Assembly (NCBI RefSeq): GCF_004124275.1
Contig: NZ_CP027218.1
Span: 3,661,501 to 3,725,500, forward strand
Source: Pseudomonas sp. DTU12.3
GTDB lineage: Bacteria; Pseudomonadota; Gammaproteobacteria; Pseudomonadales; Pseudomonadaceae
DNA length: 64,000 bases
Direction: 5' to 3'
Shown one piece after another: positions 53,941-63,513 of the stretch. A program made the position numbers and the translations under genes. How positions within the stretch are numbered: position 1 is the stretch's first letter; every line of letters begins with the position of its first letter. The notes below the pieces were generated by a model, which was not told where the DNA came from, made no database searches, and saw nothing but the letters and a program-made list of their open reading frames with translations.

Positions 53941-55166
53941 TGAGAGCACAAAAAGTTCTGGTGACCGGTGCCAGCATCGCCGGGCCGACCCTGGCTTACT
54001 GGCTGTCGCGGTATGGCATGGACGTCACCGTGGTCGAAAAGGCGCCGGAGTTTCGCGATGGCGGGCAGACCATTGATGTCCGTGGCGCCGGTCGCGTCGT
54101 CGTGCAGCGTATGGGCCTGGAGGATCTGATCCGGGCGAACACTACCCATGAGCAAGGCATCGCCTTTGTCGATCAGGACAATCGGACCAAGGCGTTTATC
54201 GATGTAAACGCTTTCGACGGTGAGGGGCCGATCGCTGAACTGGAAATTCTCCGTGGCGAACTGGCCAAGCTGTTGATCGAGCACAGTCAGTATCGGGTCA
54301 CCTATCGATTCGGCGACAGCATTGCAAGCATGGACGACGATGGCGAGCAGGTGCATGTGCGTTTCGAGCAAGGCGCCGAGCAGGTTTACGATCTGGTGAT
54401 CGTCGCTGAGGGCATTGGTTCGGCCACACGCAATCAAGTCTTCGGCAGCGAAGTGCAGCGCCGTTCTCTCGATCTCTATACTGCCTATTTCACCGTGCCG
54501 CGGCAGCCGAGCGATGGCCAGATCATGCGCTGGCACAATATTCCCGGCGGCCGCTGCGTCTGTCTGCGCCCAGATAACCTCGGCACCACGCGGGCCTTTC
54601 TGTCTTTTCAACAAGCGCCGAGCGGCTACGAAAAACTCTCGCAGAACGAGCAAAAGTCGTTGCTCAAAAACAAGTTCGCCGACGCCGGCTGGGAAGTCCC
54701 CCGCGTGCTGGCCGCGTTAGAGAATGCGCCCGATCTGTATCTGGACGCCGTGGGCCAGGTGCGGATGCCGCGTTGGTCCAAGGGCCGCGTCGCGCTGGTG
54801 GGTGACGCCGCCTATTGTGCATCGCCCATCAGCGGCATGGGCACGAGCCTGGGGCTGTGCGGCGCGTATGTGCTGGCTGGAGAACTGAGCCGTCATACCG
54901 ATCACGTCGAGGCGTTCGCCGCCTACGAAAAACTGATGCGCCCTTTCGTCGCTCAGGCGCAAAGCGTGCCCAAGTTCGCCCCCCGACTGGCATCGCCGCA
55001 TTCGCGACTGGGTATCGCACTCGGCCATGCGGTGTTGCGGATGGCGACTGCGCCGGGGTTGAAGAAAGTGTTCGGGAAAATCCTTTCGCCGAAGGCTGAT
55101 GCGATTGAGTTGCCGGGTTATGACAAGAACGCAGGAAGGTGGACAACCACCGGCACAGCGCGATAG
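53940..55166 (+). CDS. FAD-dependent monooxygenase (PHBH-fold, tetracycline-destructase-like)
   Basis: A 408-residue group A flavin monooxygenase: N-terminal VLVTGASIAGPTLAYWLSR FAD motif (GxSxxG form), the GQTIDVRGAG segment, and GDAAYCASPISGMGTSLGL as the second FAD motif. It hydroxylates an aromatic or polyketide-like substrate, possibly an antibiotic or the ligand of MarR. The in-frame ATG at 53937 could also be used. Operon with MarR. Confidence 0.88.
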   Translation: MRAQKVLVTGASIAGPTLAYWLSRYGMDVTVVEKAPEFRDGGQTIDVRGAGRVVVQRMGLEDLIRANTTHEQGIAFVDQDNRTKAFIDVNAFDGEGPIAELEILRGELAKLLIEHSQYRVTYRFGDSIASMDDDGEQVHVRFEQGAEQVYDLVIVAEGIGSATRNQVFGSEVQRRSLDLYTAYFTVPRQPSDGQIMRWHNIPGGRCVCLRPDNLGTTRAFLSFQQAPSGYEKLSQNEQKSLLKNKFADAGWEVPRVLAALENAPDLYLDAVGQVRMPRWSKGRVALVGDAAYCASPISGMGTSLGLCGAYVLAGELSRHTDHVEAFAAYEKLMRPFVAQAQSVPKFAPRLASPHSRLGIALGHAVLRMATAPGLKKVFGKILSPKADAIELPGYDKNAGRWTTTGTAR

Positions 55167-55195
55167 CGTCAGCCACTCAAATCGGAGGCTGCGCC

Positions 55196-55633
55196 ATGGA
55201 TGTGATTACCCACTACTCGGATCAACACCATCGAACCTCTGTGATGGCGCTGTGGGAAGCTGTTTTCGGTTACGAAACCGCGCATAACAGTCCTGGCCTT
55301 GCTATCGACAAGAAACTGGCCGTCAACGACGAACTGTTTTTTGTCGCATTGGCAGGAAATGAAGTTGTCGGGACCGTTCTCGCCGGATACGACGGCCATC
55401 GTGGCTGGCTGTACTCGGTTGCGGTGCACCCAGCGTTTCGTAGAAAGGGCTTGGGCGCAAGGCTTGTGCAACATGCCGAAGCAGCCTTGACCGAACGGGG
55501 TTGCATGAAGATCAACCTGCAAATCGTCAGTACCAATGCAAGCGTCGAAGCCTTCTATCAATCGCTGGGCTACGTGACCGAACCACGCATCAGCATGGGG
55601 AAAAAGATCGAGTCAAATATCGAGGCGCCATAA
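55196..55633 (+). CDS. GNAT family acetyltransferase (YpeA-like)
   Basis: A 145-residue GNAT domain: VVGTVLAGYDGHRGWLYSVA, then HPAFRRKGLGARLVQHAE with the acetyl-CoA loop RRKGLG. The NLQIVSTNASVEAFYQSLGY end is YpeA-like. It follows the monooxygenase by 29 bases and could be part of its transcript. In-frame Met upstream is less likely. Confidence 0.87.
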   Translation: MDVITHYSDQHHRTSVMALWEAVFGYETAHNSPGLAIDKKLAVNDELFFVALAGNEVVGTVLAGYDGHRGWLYSVAVHPAFRRKGLGARLVQHAEAALTERGCMKINLQIVSTNASVEAFYQSLGYVTEPRISMGKKIESNIEAP

Positions 55634-55668
55634 GCTCAGGGCCGTCAAATATAGCAATGGAGTGCGTG

Positions 55669-56138
55669 ATGAAAATGATTGCTGTCGTCGCTATCTATCT
55701 CGCCGGAGGGATTGCGCTGTTTCCTTTCATCGAGTTTTTACGCCCGGTCGGTGTTGCTCTCGACAGTCTCTATTCGTGGTTTTCGATGGGCTCCGGCGTT
55801 GATACAGCACAACGGTTAAGCCTGAGCTTTATCTACGCAAGCCTGTTCCATCTGTTCTGCTCGGTTTGTTCTTCAGCGTCAGCCAGTCGCTGGGTGTCCG
55901 CGATCAGGATCAGAGATCTTTGCACTCGCGCCTTATGGTGCCTGGGTTCATTCTCGATCAGCCTGCTGACGCTCGGACTGGTTGGATTAACCACGTACAA
56001 AGTGCCCAAAACGGACTTTGCTCATTACTTTACTTATCTGGTTATCTGGTTATCTGCATGCTGTCGGGTGTCTGGGCGTGGTCGATCAAGGATTTTCTGC
56101 TGACTGTCATTCGTTACGCTGAAAGAAAACCCCTATGA
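55669..56138 (+). pseudogene. membrane protein gene frameshifted at an 8-base tandem repeat
   Basis: The first frame encodes a hydrophobic protein (MKMIAVVAIYLAGGIALFPF, further helices to about residue 125), then loses membrane character and stops at 56103. Between 56034 and 56056 lie nearly three copies of TTATCTGG. Removing one copy (or adding two) joins the frame to one that reads MLSGVWAWSIKDFLLTVIRY and ends at 56138 with a clear transmembrane segment. The gene is therefore off in this sequence and possibly phase variable. An ATG at 55657 is an alternative start. Family not recognised. Confidence 0.65.
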
Positions 56139-56148
56139 GCTACAACGA

Positions 56149-56175
56149 AAAAGCCCCTGATCTCAGGGGCTTTTT
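56149..56175 (+). terminator. rho-independent terminator
   Basis: AAAAGCCCCTGA and TCAGGGGCTTTTT form a strong hairpin followed by a T-run (GTTTT). It lies after the frameshifted membrane gene and works in both directions, also serving msrA. Confidence 0.88.
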
Positions 56176-56212
56176 GTTTTGCGGCGCAGTAAACGCGCCC
56201 TGCTGAAGTCTC

Positions 56213-56716
56213 TCAGCGCTTCGGCAGTTTCCAGTCTGGGCGGATGAAGTGGCAGGTGTAGCCATTCGGGATACGTTCGAGGTAATCCTGATGCTCCGGT
56301 TCCGCTTCCCAGAACGGTCCGGCCGGTTCGATTTCGGTCACCACTCGGCCTGGCCACAGGCGTGATGCGTCGACGTCGGCGGCGGTGTCCTCGGCGATAT
56401 CGCGTTGCGCTTCACTGAGGTAATAAATTGCCGAACGATAGCTTGGGCCCTGGTCATTGCCCTGACGGTTGGGCGTGCTCGGATCGTGGATCTGGAAGAA
56501 GAACTCGAGGATCCGCCGATAGCTGATCACCGCCGGATCGAAGACGATCTCGATGGCTTCGGCGTGATTGCCATGGTTGCGGTATGTGGCATTCGGCACA
56601 TCGCCGCCGGTGTAGCCGACGCGGGTTTGCAGCACGCCGGGATAACGGCGCAACAAGTCCTGCATGCCCCAGAAGCAGCCGCCGGCGAGAATGGCAGTTT
56701 CGGTTTGACGGGTCAT
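56213..56716 (-). CDS. msrA: peptide methionine sulfoxide reductase MsrA
   Basis: A 167-residue MsrA: the catalytic Cys14 is in AGGCFWGMQ, with [20 protein letters not shown] and [13 protein letters not shown] following, the complete family core. It reduces methionine-S-sulfoxide in proteins. The start at [10 protein letters not shown] is preferred over MPTANAY 13 codons upstream. Second MsrA forms in Pseudomonas are common. Confidence 0.95.
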   Translation of the reverse strand: MTRQTETAILAGGCFWGMQDLLRRYPGVLQTRVGYTGGDVPNATYRNHGNHAEAIEIVFDPAVISYRRILEFFFQIHDPSTPNRQGNDQGPSYRSAIYYLSEAQRDIAEDTAADVDASRLWPGRVVTEIEPAGPFWEAEPEHQDYLERIPNGYTCHFIRPDWKLPKR

Positions 56717-56864
56717 GATCTGTGCTTCCTCTCGGTATGCATTGGCTGTAGGCATTGTAATGAGGGCGTATCCGGAAATTCCAAGGTCGAAATCCCGAGC
56801 GAAGCATTTCGCTTTACGGGAGTACGCTATCGTAATCCGATTATTGAAGCAGGAATGCCGGTAG

Positions 56865-58064
56865 ATGACAGAACCTCATACCGCTGAGCAAAACAGTGCC
56901 TGGTCGGTGTTTCTGATCTTTCTGCGCCTTGGGTTGACCTCATTCGGAGGGCCGATTGCGCACTTGGGGTACTTCCACAACGAATTCGTCACGCGACGGC
57001 GCTGGCTGAGCGAACACAGTTATGCGGATCTGGTCGCGCTCTGCCAATTTCTGCCGGGACCGGCAAGCAGTCAGGTCGGCATGGCCTTGGGTCTTTCGCG
57101 AGCAGGATATCGTGGTGCGCTGGCAGCATGGGCGGGTTTTACCCTGCCGTCGGCCACCATCCTGATTGTGCTTGCCCTCGGCATCGCACGTTATGCCAGC
57201 GCGATTTCGCCCGGCGCCTTGCATGGCCTCAAAGTGGTCGCTGTCGCAGTGGTGGCGCAAGCCGTGTGGAGCATGGCGCGCAACCTTTGTACCGACGGGC
57301 CGCGGGTGGCCCTGATGGCGATTGCCGCCTGTGTCGCGTTGCTTGCACCGTCGGCATGGGGACAGGTTGGCGTGATTGTCATTGCCGCCCTGGCTGGCCT
57401 GGTGCTGTTCAAACCCAGGCAACGTGTCGAACCTGACGCCCTGCCGATCACGATCAGCCAACGAAGCGGAGCAATCTGCCTAATACTTTTCCTTGTGCTT
57501 CTCGTGGGCCTGCCATTAGTGGCCGAACGGCTCCCCTATCAAAGCGTGGCGCTGGTGGACGCGTTCTACCGCGCGGGCGCCTTGGTATTTGGCGGTGGCC
57601 ATGTCGTTCTCCCCCTGCTGCAGGCCGAGGTTGTGCCTGCGGGCTGGGTCGGCAACGAAACGTTTCTCGCCGGCTACGGTGCAGCGCAAGCCGTGCCGGG
57701 GCCTTTGTTCACGTTTGCCGCGTTTCTCGGTGCCTCGATGACCGTTACGCCCTCAGGCTGGCTGGGTGGCGTAATCTGTTTACTGGCGATTTTTGCCCCT
57801 TCGTTTTTGCTGGTCGTGGGAGCCTTGCCGTTCTGGCAGCAGCTGCGCCGCAATACCCGTGCACAGGCCGCTTTGGCCGGGGTGAATGCTGCGGTGGTCG
57901 GCTTGCTGTTGGCCGCGCTTTATCAACCAGTCTGGACCAGTGCCATTCTCGTGCCGCAAGACTTGGTTTTGGCACTGGTCGCCCTGATTGCCTTGATGTT
58001 CTGGAAGCTGCCACCGTGGCTGGTTGTGCTCGGGACGGCAGTGGCGGGCTGGGCCATTTGTTAA
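56865..58064 (+). CDS. chrA: chromate transporter (ChrA, two-domain form)
   Basis: A 399-residue CHR-family transporter with two homologous halves: [20 protein letters not shown] in the first and [19 protein letters not shown] in the second, plus [18 protein letters not shown] and [20 protein letters not shown]. About ten to twelve helices. It exports chromate and confers resistance in characterised relatives. Single gene; no ChrB regulator is adjacent. Confidence 0.93.
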   Translation: MTEPHTAEQNSAWSVFLIFLRLGLTSFGGPIAHLGYFHNEFVTRRRWLSEHSYADLVALCQFLPGPASSQVGMALGLSRAGYRGALAAWAGFTLPSATILIVLALGIARYASAISPGALHGLKVVAVAVVAQAVWSMARNLCTDGPRVALMAIAACVALLAPSAWGQVGVIVIAALAGLVLFKPRQRVEPDALPITISQRSGAICLILFLVLLVGLPLVAERLPYQSVALVDAFYRAGALVFGGGHVVLPLLQAEVVPAGWVGNETFLAGYGAAQAVPGPLFTFAAFLGASMTVTPSGWLGGVICLLAIFAPSFLLVVGALPFWQQLRRNTRAQAALAGVNAAVVGLLLAALYQPVWTSAILVPQDLVLALVALIALMFWKLPPWLVVLGTAVAGWAIC

Positions 58065-58097
58065 AGAGTGCCCGGCACGTCAGGGTCGGGCCAATGC

Positions 58098-58985
58098 TCA
58101 GGCGATTCGCACACGACGGCGTGACAACAAACCCTGCAAATACCCTGAACCCAATACGATCGCCACCAGCACCAACAGGATCAATCCCCACTCCGCAGGA
58201 CTCGGGTGTTGGCCAAGAATCGCCATCGAACTGAAGATGCCAAACACCGGAATCAACAGCGACAGCGGGGCCACGCGCGAGATCGGGTATTCGCGCAATA
58301 GCAGGTTCCACCCCCAATAACTGAAGTGCGTCGCTGCATACACCTGGAACGCGAGTGAAAACAGGGTCATCGTATTGAGCTGTGCAGGCAGTGCGATGAA
58401 AGGTGCCGAGCCGTGCAGTGTCCACGTCAGCAACATCAGCGGGATCGGCGGAAACAGGCTGGCCCACACCACGAACGCGAAGATCTCGCGCACCTTCGAT
58501 ACCTTGATGATGACGTTGCCGACGCTCCAGGCCATTGCGCTGCCAATCACCAGTGCCAGCCCTGCCCTCGACGCGTCGCCGGGGCTGCACAAGACGATGC
58601 CCAGTAACCCTGCGGCCGCCAACAGCGCGCCGAGCAATTGCGGGCGCCCGAGACGTTCGCGAAAAAAAATCACGCCCCAGCCCAAAGTGAAAAATGCACT
58701 GCACTGGATCAGCAGTGATGCGGTGCCGGGCGGCACTCCCCACGCGATGCCCTGATTGATCAACGCCCACATCGCGACGCCAAAGATCAGTCCGTAAGCG
58801 GCTAACCATCGAAACGCTACCCGTGGGCGCTCGACGAAAAACACCCAGGGCAACGCAGCCAGCGTGAAGCGCAAAGCGGTCAGCAACAGCGGATCGATGT
58901 CGACCAGACCCAGTTTGGTCACGGGAAAATTCAGTCCCCACACCGCTGTTACCAGGATCGCAAGTAGGAGATGTTTCTTGTGCAT
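58098..58985 (-). CDS. EamA/DMT family exporter
   Basis: A 295-residue drug/metabolite transporter with ten helices in two EamA repeats (LLAILVTAVWGLNFPVTKL, and the second LALVIGSAMAWSVGNVIIKV). The N-terminal VWGLNFPVTK and GVPPGTASLL regions match the O-acetylserine/cysteine exporter EamA (YdeD). It is divergent from an AraC regulator 107 bases away, its likely controller. Confidence 0.9.
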   Translation of the reverse strand: MHKKHLLLAILVTAVWGLNFPVTKLGLVDIDPLLLTALRFTLAALPWVFFVERPRVAFRWLAAYGLIFGVAMWALINQGIAWGVPPGTASLLIQCSAFFTLGWGVIFFRERLGRPQLLGALLAAAGLLGIVLCSPGDASRAGLALVIGSAMAWSVGNVIIKVSKVREIFAFVVWASLFPPIPLMLLTWTLHGSAPFIALPAQLNTMTLFSLAFQVYAATHFSYWGWNLLLREYPISRVAPLSLLIPVFGIFSSMAILGQHPSPAEWGLILLVLVAIVLGSGYLQGLLSRRRVRIA

Positions 58986-59092
58986 GATCGATCGTTCCCA
59001 TCGCCGAGCGGAAGTGCTCGTGCGGGGAGAATATGCAAGCTATCGAGCTGGCCCGCTTTCAGTCACAGGCCATCTTTCGATAGAATCGGGCC

Positions 59093-59866
59093 ATGCGCAC
59101 AATCACCGGTCATCCTTACCAGAACATACCCCGCGATGCAGTCGTGACCGCCGTTGATTACGCGGACGGCACGTTATTCCCGCTGCACGACCATCAACGG
59201 GGTCAGTTCGCGTATGCCGCCAGCGGCGTCATCACCGTGTTCACCGACGATGGCAACTGGGTCGTTCCGCCCCAGCGTGGCATCTGGGTGCCCGCGCAAC
59301 TCCCCCACTCCATGCAAATGCGTGGGCCGGTGATCCTGCACAACACCTATATCCGCAAACAGGCGGCGCAGCGACTGGGGTTGTCGGGCCAATGCCAGGT
59401 ACTCGACGTGTCGCCATTGCTGCGGCAGTTGCTGTTGAAAGCCATCGACGTGCCGGCGCGCTATTCCAGCCAAGGGCGCGACGGTCATTTGATGAGTCTG
59501 CTGCTGCACGAGATTGCCGCGATGCCCGCACTGTCGCTGAATGCGCCACTGCCGGCAGAACCGCGTCTGGCGTCGGTGTGTCGCGAGTTCCTGAACCTGC
59601 CTTCGCTGGAAGTGGGTATCGATGAGATGGCCGTACGTGCGGGAATGAGCCGGCGCACCTTTACCCGACATTTTCGGCTGCATACCGGCATCAGTTTTAT
59701 CGAGTGGCGGCAACAGGCTTGTCTGCTCGCAGCGGTGGTGATGCTGGGCAAAGGTCAGTCGGTCACTCAAGTTGCGATGGCGTTGGGGTATAGCAGTTCA
59801 AGCGCGTTTGCCACGGTATTCAAGCAATTACTGGGGGAAGTGCCGAGCCGTTATGTCGTCGAGTAG
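59093..59866 (+). CDS. AraC family transcriptional regulator with cupin domain
   Basis: A 257-residue AraC regulator: N-terminal cupin (PLHDHQRGQFAYAASGV, IWVPAQLPHSMQM) and C-terminal HTH pair (VGIDEMAVRAGMSRRTFTRH, then VTQVAMALGYSSSSAFATVF). It probably senses a small compound and controls the divergent EamA exporter. Confidence 0.92.
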   Translation: MRTITGHPYQNIPRDAVVTAVDYADGTLFPLHDHQRGQFAYAASGVITVFTDDGNWVVPPQRGIWVPAQLPHSMQMRGPVILHNTYIRKQAAQRLGLSGQCQVLDVSPLLRQLLLKAIDVPARYSSQGRDGHLMSLLLHEIAAMPALSLNAPLPAEPRLASVCREFLNLPSLEVGIDEMAVRAGMSRRTFTRHFRLHTGISFIEWRQQACLLAAVVMLGKGQSVTQVAMALGYSSSSAFATVFKQLLGEVPSRYVVE

Positions 59867-59874
59867 CATTTTTA

Positions 59875-59962
59875 AAGATCAAAAGATCGCAGCCTTCGGC
59901 AGCTCCTACATTGGAATAGGGTTACCTGTAGGAGCTGCCGAAGGCTGCGATCTTTTGATCTT
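59875..59962. repeat. REPIN/REP inverted pair, family A
   Basis: AAGATCAAAAGATCGCAGCC and its reverse complement flank a short spacer; arms include CTTCGGCAGCTCCTACA. Same family as at 2943 and 5709. Located after the AraC gene, before a convergent methyltransferase gene. Confidence 0.92.
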
Positions 59963-60026
59963 GCAATCCCAAACCGGCAGCACAAGACCGATCTGGATCA
60001 GCCGCAGAACCCTGTAAGCCCCGCGC

Positions 60027-60734
60027 TCAGAGCGTTTTACACACCAGCCAGGCACCCCAGAAAAGACTGCTGAAAAATCGTGTCGCCTGACCAAACCCGG
60101 CGTCATGCAGCAATTGCTGAACCGCAGCCTCGGAATGCGGAGGATCAGCGCCCTGCAGAATCTTCCCCAGCTTGGCCTGCACCTCCTGCGCACTCGCTCC
60201 CTGCTGCCGCCAGCGCTGCCCCCAAGCCTGAAGCAATAGCGGTTGACTGGCGTAGGCGTAATGATTGCCCGCCACAATCAATGGCGCGCCCGGCTTGAGC
60301 CGAGCCTGAACTGCCTGCAGGATTTGCAGCTTGGCCGCATCGCCCGGCAGGTGATGGAGCACGCCTATCAAGGTCGCTGCATCAAAGCTCTCATCCGCCG
60401 GCAGATCCTCGACCTGCCCCAGATGCACCTGCGTTCTGTGCAACAGATCGTTTGCCTGTAACTGCTGCGTCGCGGCGTCCAGCATCGGCGCAGAAGGATC
60501 GACAGCGGTGAACGTCCAACCCGGCTCCAGCGCGCCCATCGCAATGATCTCCTGCGCCGTACCACCCGCGCCGACCACCAGCACCTTGGCCGATCGAGAC
60601 TGGCCGAGACTTGCGGCCAACATGCACGCGGCGAGATCGTGGCAGGCGTCATAACCGGCCAGGGCGATGCGACTTTGTTGGGCGTATTCGTTGGCGCGGG
60701 CGGTGTCGAATTTTTTTGCAGAGGTCGATTGCAT
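60027..60734 (-). CDS. class I SAM-dependent methyltransferase
   Basis: A 235-residue methyltransferase: VLVVGAGGTAQEIIAMGA as the SAM motif, TAVDPSAPMLDAA as motif II, and ATLIGVLHHLPGD. Target unknown (small metabolite likely). AGCAAC-type leader without a clear promoter. Confidence 0.87.
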   Translation of the reverse strand: MQSTSAKKFDTARANEYAQQSRIALAGYDACHDLAACMLAASLGQSRSAKVLVVGAGGTAQEIIAMGALEPGWTFTAVDPSAPMLDAATQQLQANDLLHRTQVHLGQVEDLPADESFDAATLIGVLHHLPGDAAKLQILQAVQARLKPGAPLIVAGNHYAYASQPLLLQAWGQRWRQQGASAQEVQAKLGKILQGADPPHSEAAVQQLLHDAGFGQATRFFSSLFWGAWLVCKTL

Positions 60735-60846
60735 GGCGTTGCTCCTTGTTCTGCGAGCAACTTACGCCCTGAACGGAGACAAGCAAAATTCATTAATTTT
60801 ATGCGTGGCATTCCCCTGAGGAATGCCGCTCACAAGCGATTGGCGC

Positions 60847-61296
60847 TTATTCGCGGACTCGCGGTTTTACGCCACGGATAGCGTTGCGGCAGTCCTCCAG
60901 TAATTGTTCGCGGAAGGGTTCGAGTTCCTCCCAATCCATCGACTGCATCAACGCTGCAGCGATGGTCCGAAGTGGCTGCCACTCTTCATGATCGAACATG
61001 AACCAGTCGTCACAGTGAAAAGCCGCTTCCGTCAGCCCATTACACTGCTCCCAGAGAAATTGCAGGCGCGTTCTGATCTCTGCGGGTAACGCGCTGCCGC
61101 AAGCGGTGAGCGTTCTTTCCAGTGGCAACATCACTTCAGACCAGGTTTCACAAGCCGGGCAGTACGGAATCCCAGATCGCTGCAAATCCGCCGTCATGGC
61201 CAAAAAATCGAGCGCCTGCAACCCTTCACAAACGGAAAAAACCCGGCCGTACTCATCCTGGCCATACCAGCCCCACAATATTTCTGAAAACTTCAT
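60847..61296 (-). CDS. hypothetical protein (149 aa)
   Basis: A soluble, acidic, helix-rich protein, not recognised. Starts MKFSEILWGWYGQDEYGRVF and has a CPAC pair in PYCPACETW. The longer start at 61329 is less likely. It diverges from another unrecognised gene at 61430. Confidence 0.6.
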   Translation of the reverse strand: MKFSEILWGWYGQDEYGRVFSVCEGLQALDFLAMTADLQRSGIPYCPACETWSEVMLPLERTLTACGSALPAEIRTRLQFLWEQCNGLTEAAFHCDDWFMFDHEEWQPLRTIAAALMQSMDWEELEPFREQLLEDCRNAIRGVKPRVRE

Positions 61297-61429
61297 GACG
61301 CCCCCCAAAGAACACTCCAGCCGAAACACCGTGCCGCGTGCACTTTATCAGCGTGCTGGCGGCGACAGAATACGTCCGGCCCGGCTAAAATCCGCAGCCT
61401 GCTGACCCCGCATCAAGAGGTATTGCTCC

Positions 61430-61984
61430 GTGTTCAACCGCTTTATCGCCTCTCGTGAAAGGATGGCCGTGGATTTAAGCCAGGCACGCTTACTGGTAGG
61501 CCAGCCACTTCGCGCGCTGTTGCACGACCAGTACTCTTTCAACGGTGAACCGTACTCGCAAGATGTTGGTTCACTGCTGTGGCAGTTTGGTGAAAATCAA
61601 ACCCTTGCGATGTACCTGCTCAGCGATGGTGAAAGTGTCGGCGCCGATCAAGCGGAGCTGCAATTGCCGGCGTCTTTTTGCGTGGGGGAGGATGGCGAGT
61701 GTTCGTGGCGTCGTGAAGATTTGCTGGCCGAGTTATCCAGCCTTACGGTGGCAGGCAAGCTCATCACACAGGTTCAAGGCGTTATCGACCAGTGGCCGGA
61801 TCAGCAGAGCCGGCTGGTCGCTTTCAAAATCACGTTCGAGACCGGCGACTACCTGATCTATCTGAACCGTGGGGATGACGCCGTTGTGTTGATCAACGAA
61901 ATGCCCCCGGAGGTGGTGGGTGTCGAAACTCGACTTGAAGTGTTTACTGAAGAATTTTCGATTGCAAATCAAAGCCAGGAATAA
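61430..61984 (+). CDS. hypothetical protein (184 aa)
   Basis: A soluble acidic protein, not recognised. It has mixed strands and helices, with a C-terminal GDYLIYLNRGDDAVVLINEM stretch. The start is GTG at 61430 after a GAGG site; an in-frame ATG at 61463 (MAVDLSQARL) is an alternative. Neighbours give no hint of function. Confidence 0.6.
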   Translation: MFNRFIASRERMAVDLSQARLLVGQPLRALLHDQYSFNGEPYSQDVGSLLWQFGENQTLAMYLLSDGESVGADQAELQLPASFCVGEDGECSWRREDLLAELSSLTVAGKLITQVQGVIDQWPDQQSRLVAFKITFETGDYLIYLNRGDDAVVLINEMPPEVVGVETRLEVFTEEFSIANQSQE

Positions 61985-62108
61985 TCTGCAGAGTTCCCCT
62001 GTTCTTGGGCAGTCAGCGTCAAAAATTTCGACCACAGGCTGTCATTCACAGCTTTGCCAAACAAGCTTTGCTACTCTGCCGCACCCACTTCATCAGGACA
62101 AACGGCAG

Positions 62109-62592
62109 ATGGACATTGACCCGCAGTTCATTGTTCATGAAACCGACCACTGGGTTATCAACCACCACCTGGCGAGCGCCCTCCCCGGGTATCTGATGCT
62201 GGGTTCCAAGCTCGAAACCTCTTCATTGGCTGACGTATCGGCTGAAGCCTTGGGCGGAAATGGGTGGCCTGCTGGCCAAGACCCAGCAGCTCATGGAGCG
62301 GATATTAACTCCTACGCATCTTTACATTGGCCGCTTTGGGCATCAACCCGGCTGGCCCATTCACTTCCATTTCATTCCGGTTTATCACTGGGTCGAAGAC
62401 TTGTTCTGGAAGGATGAGCGCTATCGGCAACTGGCAAACTTTGCCTACGCTGAAAACGCCCTCGCGGCGACTGACGGTGCCGAGTTGACGTTGTTTATCT
62501 GGAGGGAGTTTGGAGAGAACCCGACACCTCCAGAGGCGCCGGGGCTGTCTGTCGAAGAAGTGATCAACGAACTGCGTATTGCGTTCCGTTGA
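62109..62592 (+). pseudogene. HIT-family (histidine triad) gene with 1-base frameshift
   Basis: Two overlapping frames together make one HIT-domain protein. The first (62109 on) reads MDIDPQFIVHETDHWVINHH and LPGYLMLGSKLETSSLADVS. The second continues MGGLLAKTQQLMERILTPTH and includes PIHFHFIPVYHWV with the HxH part of the triad. The break is near 62252 in GGGCGGAAATGGG; removing one G gives ALGEMGGLL. Either a real loss of function or a sequencing error. Confidence 0.7.
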
Positions 62593-63113
62593 TCAAGAAC
62601 GCAGTTCGATGCGCCGTCCTTACTTAGATGAAATGGCATCTCCCCCTAATTTCAAAGTATTCGAGAGCGCCCGCCCGCTTGGGAAGTCTGGCGGCGGCTG
62701 CGGTGGAGTTGCACGTCACCATCGGCGCGGTCGCATCGCTGAAGGTCGTGATTGTTTAACGTTTTTGCGTTGTGTTTAAGGACACTTGGCGTTACGTCCG
62801 AAAGGCTACAACGCCTTGCGCCGTTGCCTACGACTACGCCAGAATCCGCCGGCTTGTGCGCTTGGAGTGCCATCGGTAACTTGATTCGCGTCACTGATTC
62901 GCAGTGACCGGGTTTAGTAGCCCGAGGTAAATGAAAGTGCACAAGCGTCTGTCAAAAAAGGTATTCACGTACCTTTACTTGATGGCGGCTGTGCGTAGGG
63001 CGCCTCCGGGCGCGCCGGCTTTCTTCTTTTCCCCGGTCTACTAACCTGCGCACCGCTGCCACCCCCTGTTTAGTAGCTCGGCGCGGCGGCCACATAACAG
63101 GAAAAAGAAGAAC
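62593..63113. other. 521-base leader region of the DUF6124 gene, repeat-rich
   Basis: No convincing gene; a minus-strand frame at 62652-62942 lacks any known domain. GTTTAGTAG recurs (about 62912 and 63068) and an inverted CTACTAA is at 63038-63044. CACTG-5-CAGTG forms a hairpin near 62892-62906. GC-rich GGGCGCCTCCGGGCGCGCC-type stems follow at about 62998-63017. It may be a structured leader or a worn repeat. Confidence 0.45.
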
Positions 63114-63476
63114 ATGTTCAAGATGACGCCGAACCCGCCGGACACTGATCCGGCCTCACCTTATGAATCGCTTGATTCAAGAAAGCTTCACGACGCGGCT
63201 GAGCGTGCGCTCGATCATTACCTAAATCCCGCTGCGGCGATCATGGCTACGCCGTATCAGGCGAGCACGATGTTTCTGGTTAACCCGGAAACGGATACCG
63301 AGTCATTGCTGGTTAACGCGTGCGAATCGCTGGCCTCGGCCTCCATCATGCTGGGGGATGTTGCGGGGTTGGTGGATGGACCGATTCGCAAGACGTTGCT
63401 GGGCATTGCGCAGGTGGTAATGCTTGGGGAGTTGGCGGTGAATAGGGCTTTGGACAGGGTTGAAATTACAGACTAG
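63114..63476 (+). CDS. DUF6124 family protein
   Basis: A 120-residue Pseudomonas-specific protein starting MFKMTPNPPDTDPASPYESL and containing LHDAAERALDHYLNP, the DUF6124 signature. No membrane segment. The family is multi-copy in Pseudomonas, with no known function; some members are in quorum- or interaction-linked loci. Confidence 0.8.
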   Translation: MFKMTPNPPDTDPASPYESLDSRKLHDAAERALDHYLNPAAAIMATPYQASTMFLVNPETDTESLLVNACESLASASIMLGDVAGLVDGPIRKTLLGIAQVVMLGELAVNRALDRVEITD

Positions 63477-63487
63477 GTCATTGCATT

Positions 63488-63513
63488 CAGTGGCGATTTG
63501 GCCGTCGCCACTG
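63488..63513 (+). terminator. hairpin after the DUF6124 gene
   Basis: CAGTGGCGA and TCGCCACTG form a 9-base-pair perfect stem with an 8-base loop, 11 bases after the stop codon. A T-run is weak, so it may end transcription less strongly. Confidence 0.5.

Noticed and set aside
62652..62942. 96-codon minus-strand frame in the DUF6124 leader
   Set aside because: Covers hairpins and repeats, no domain, poor start context; more likely leader DNA.
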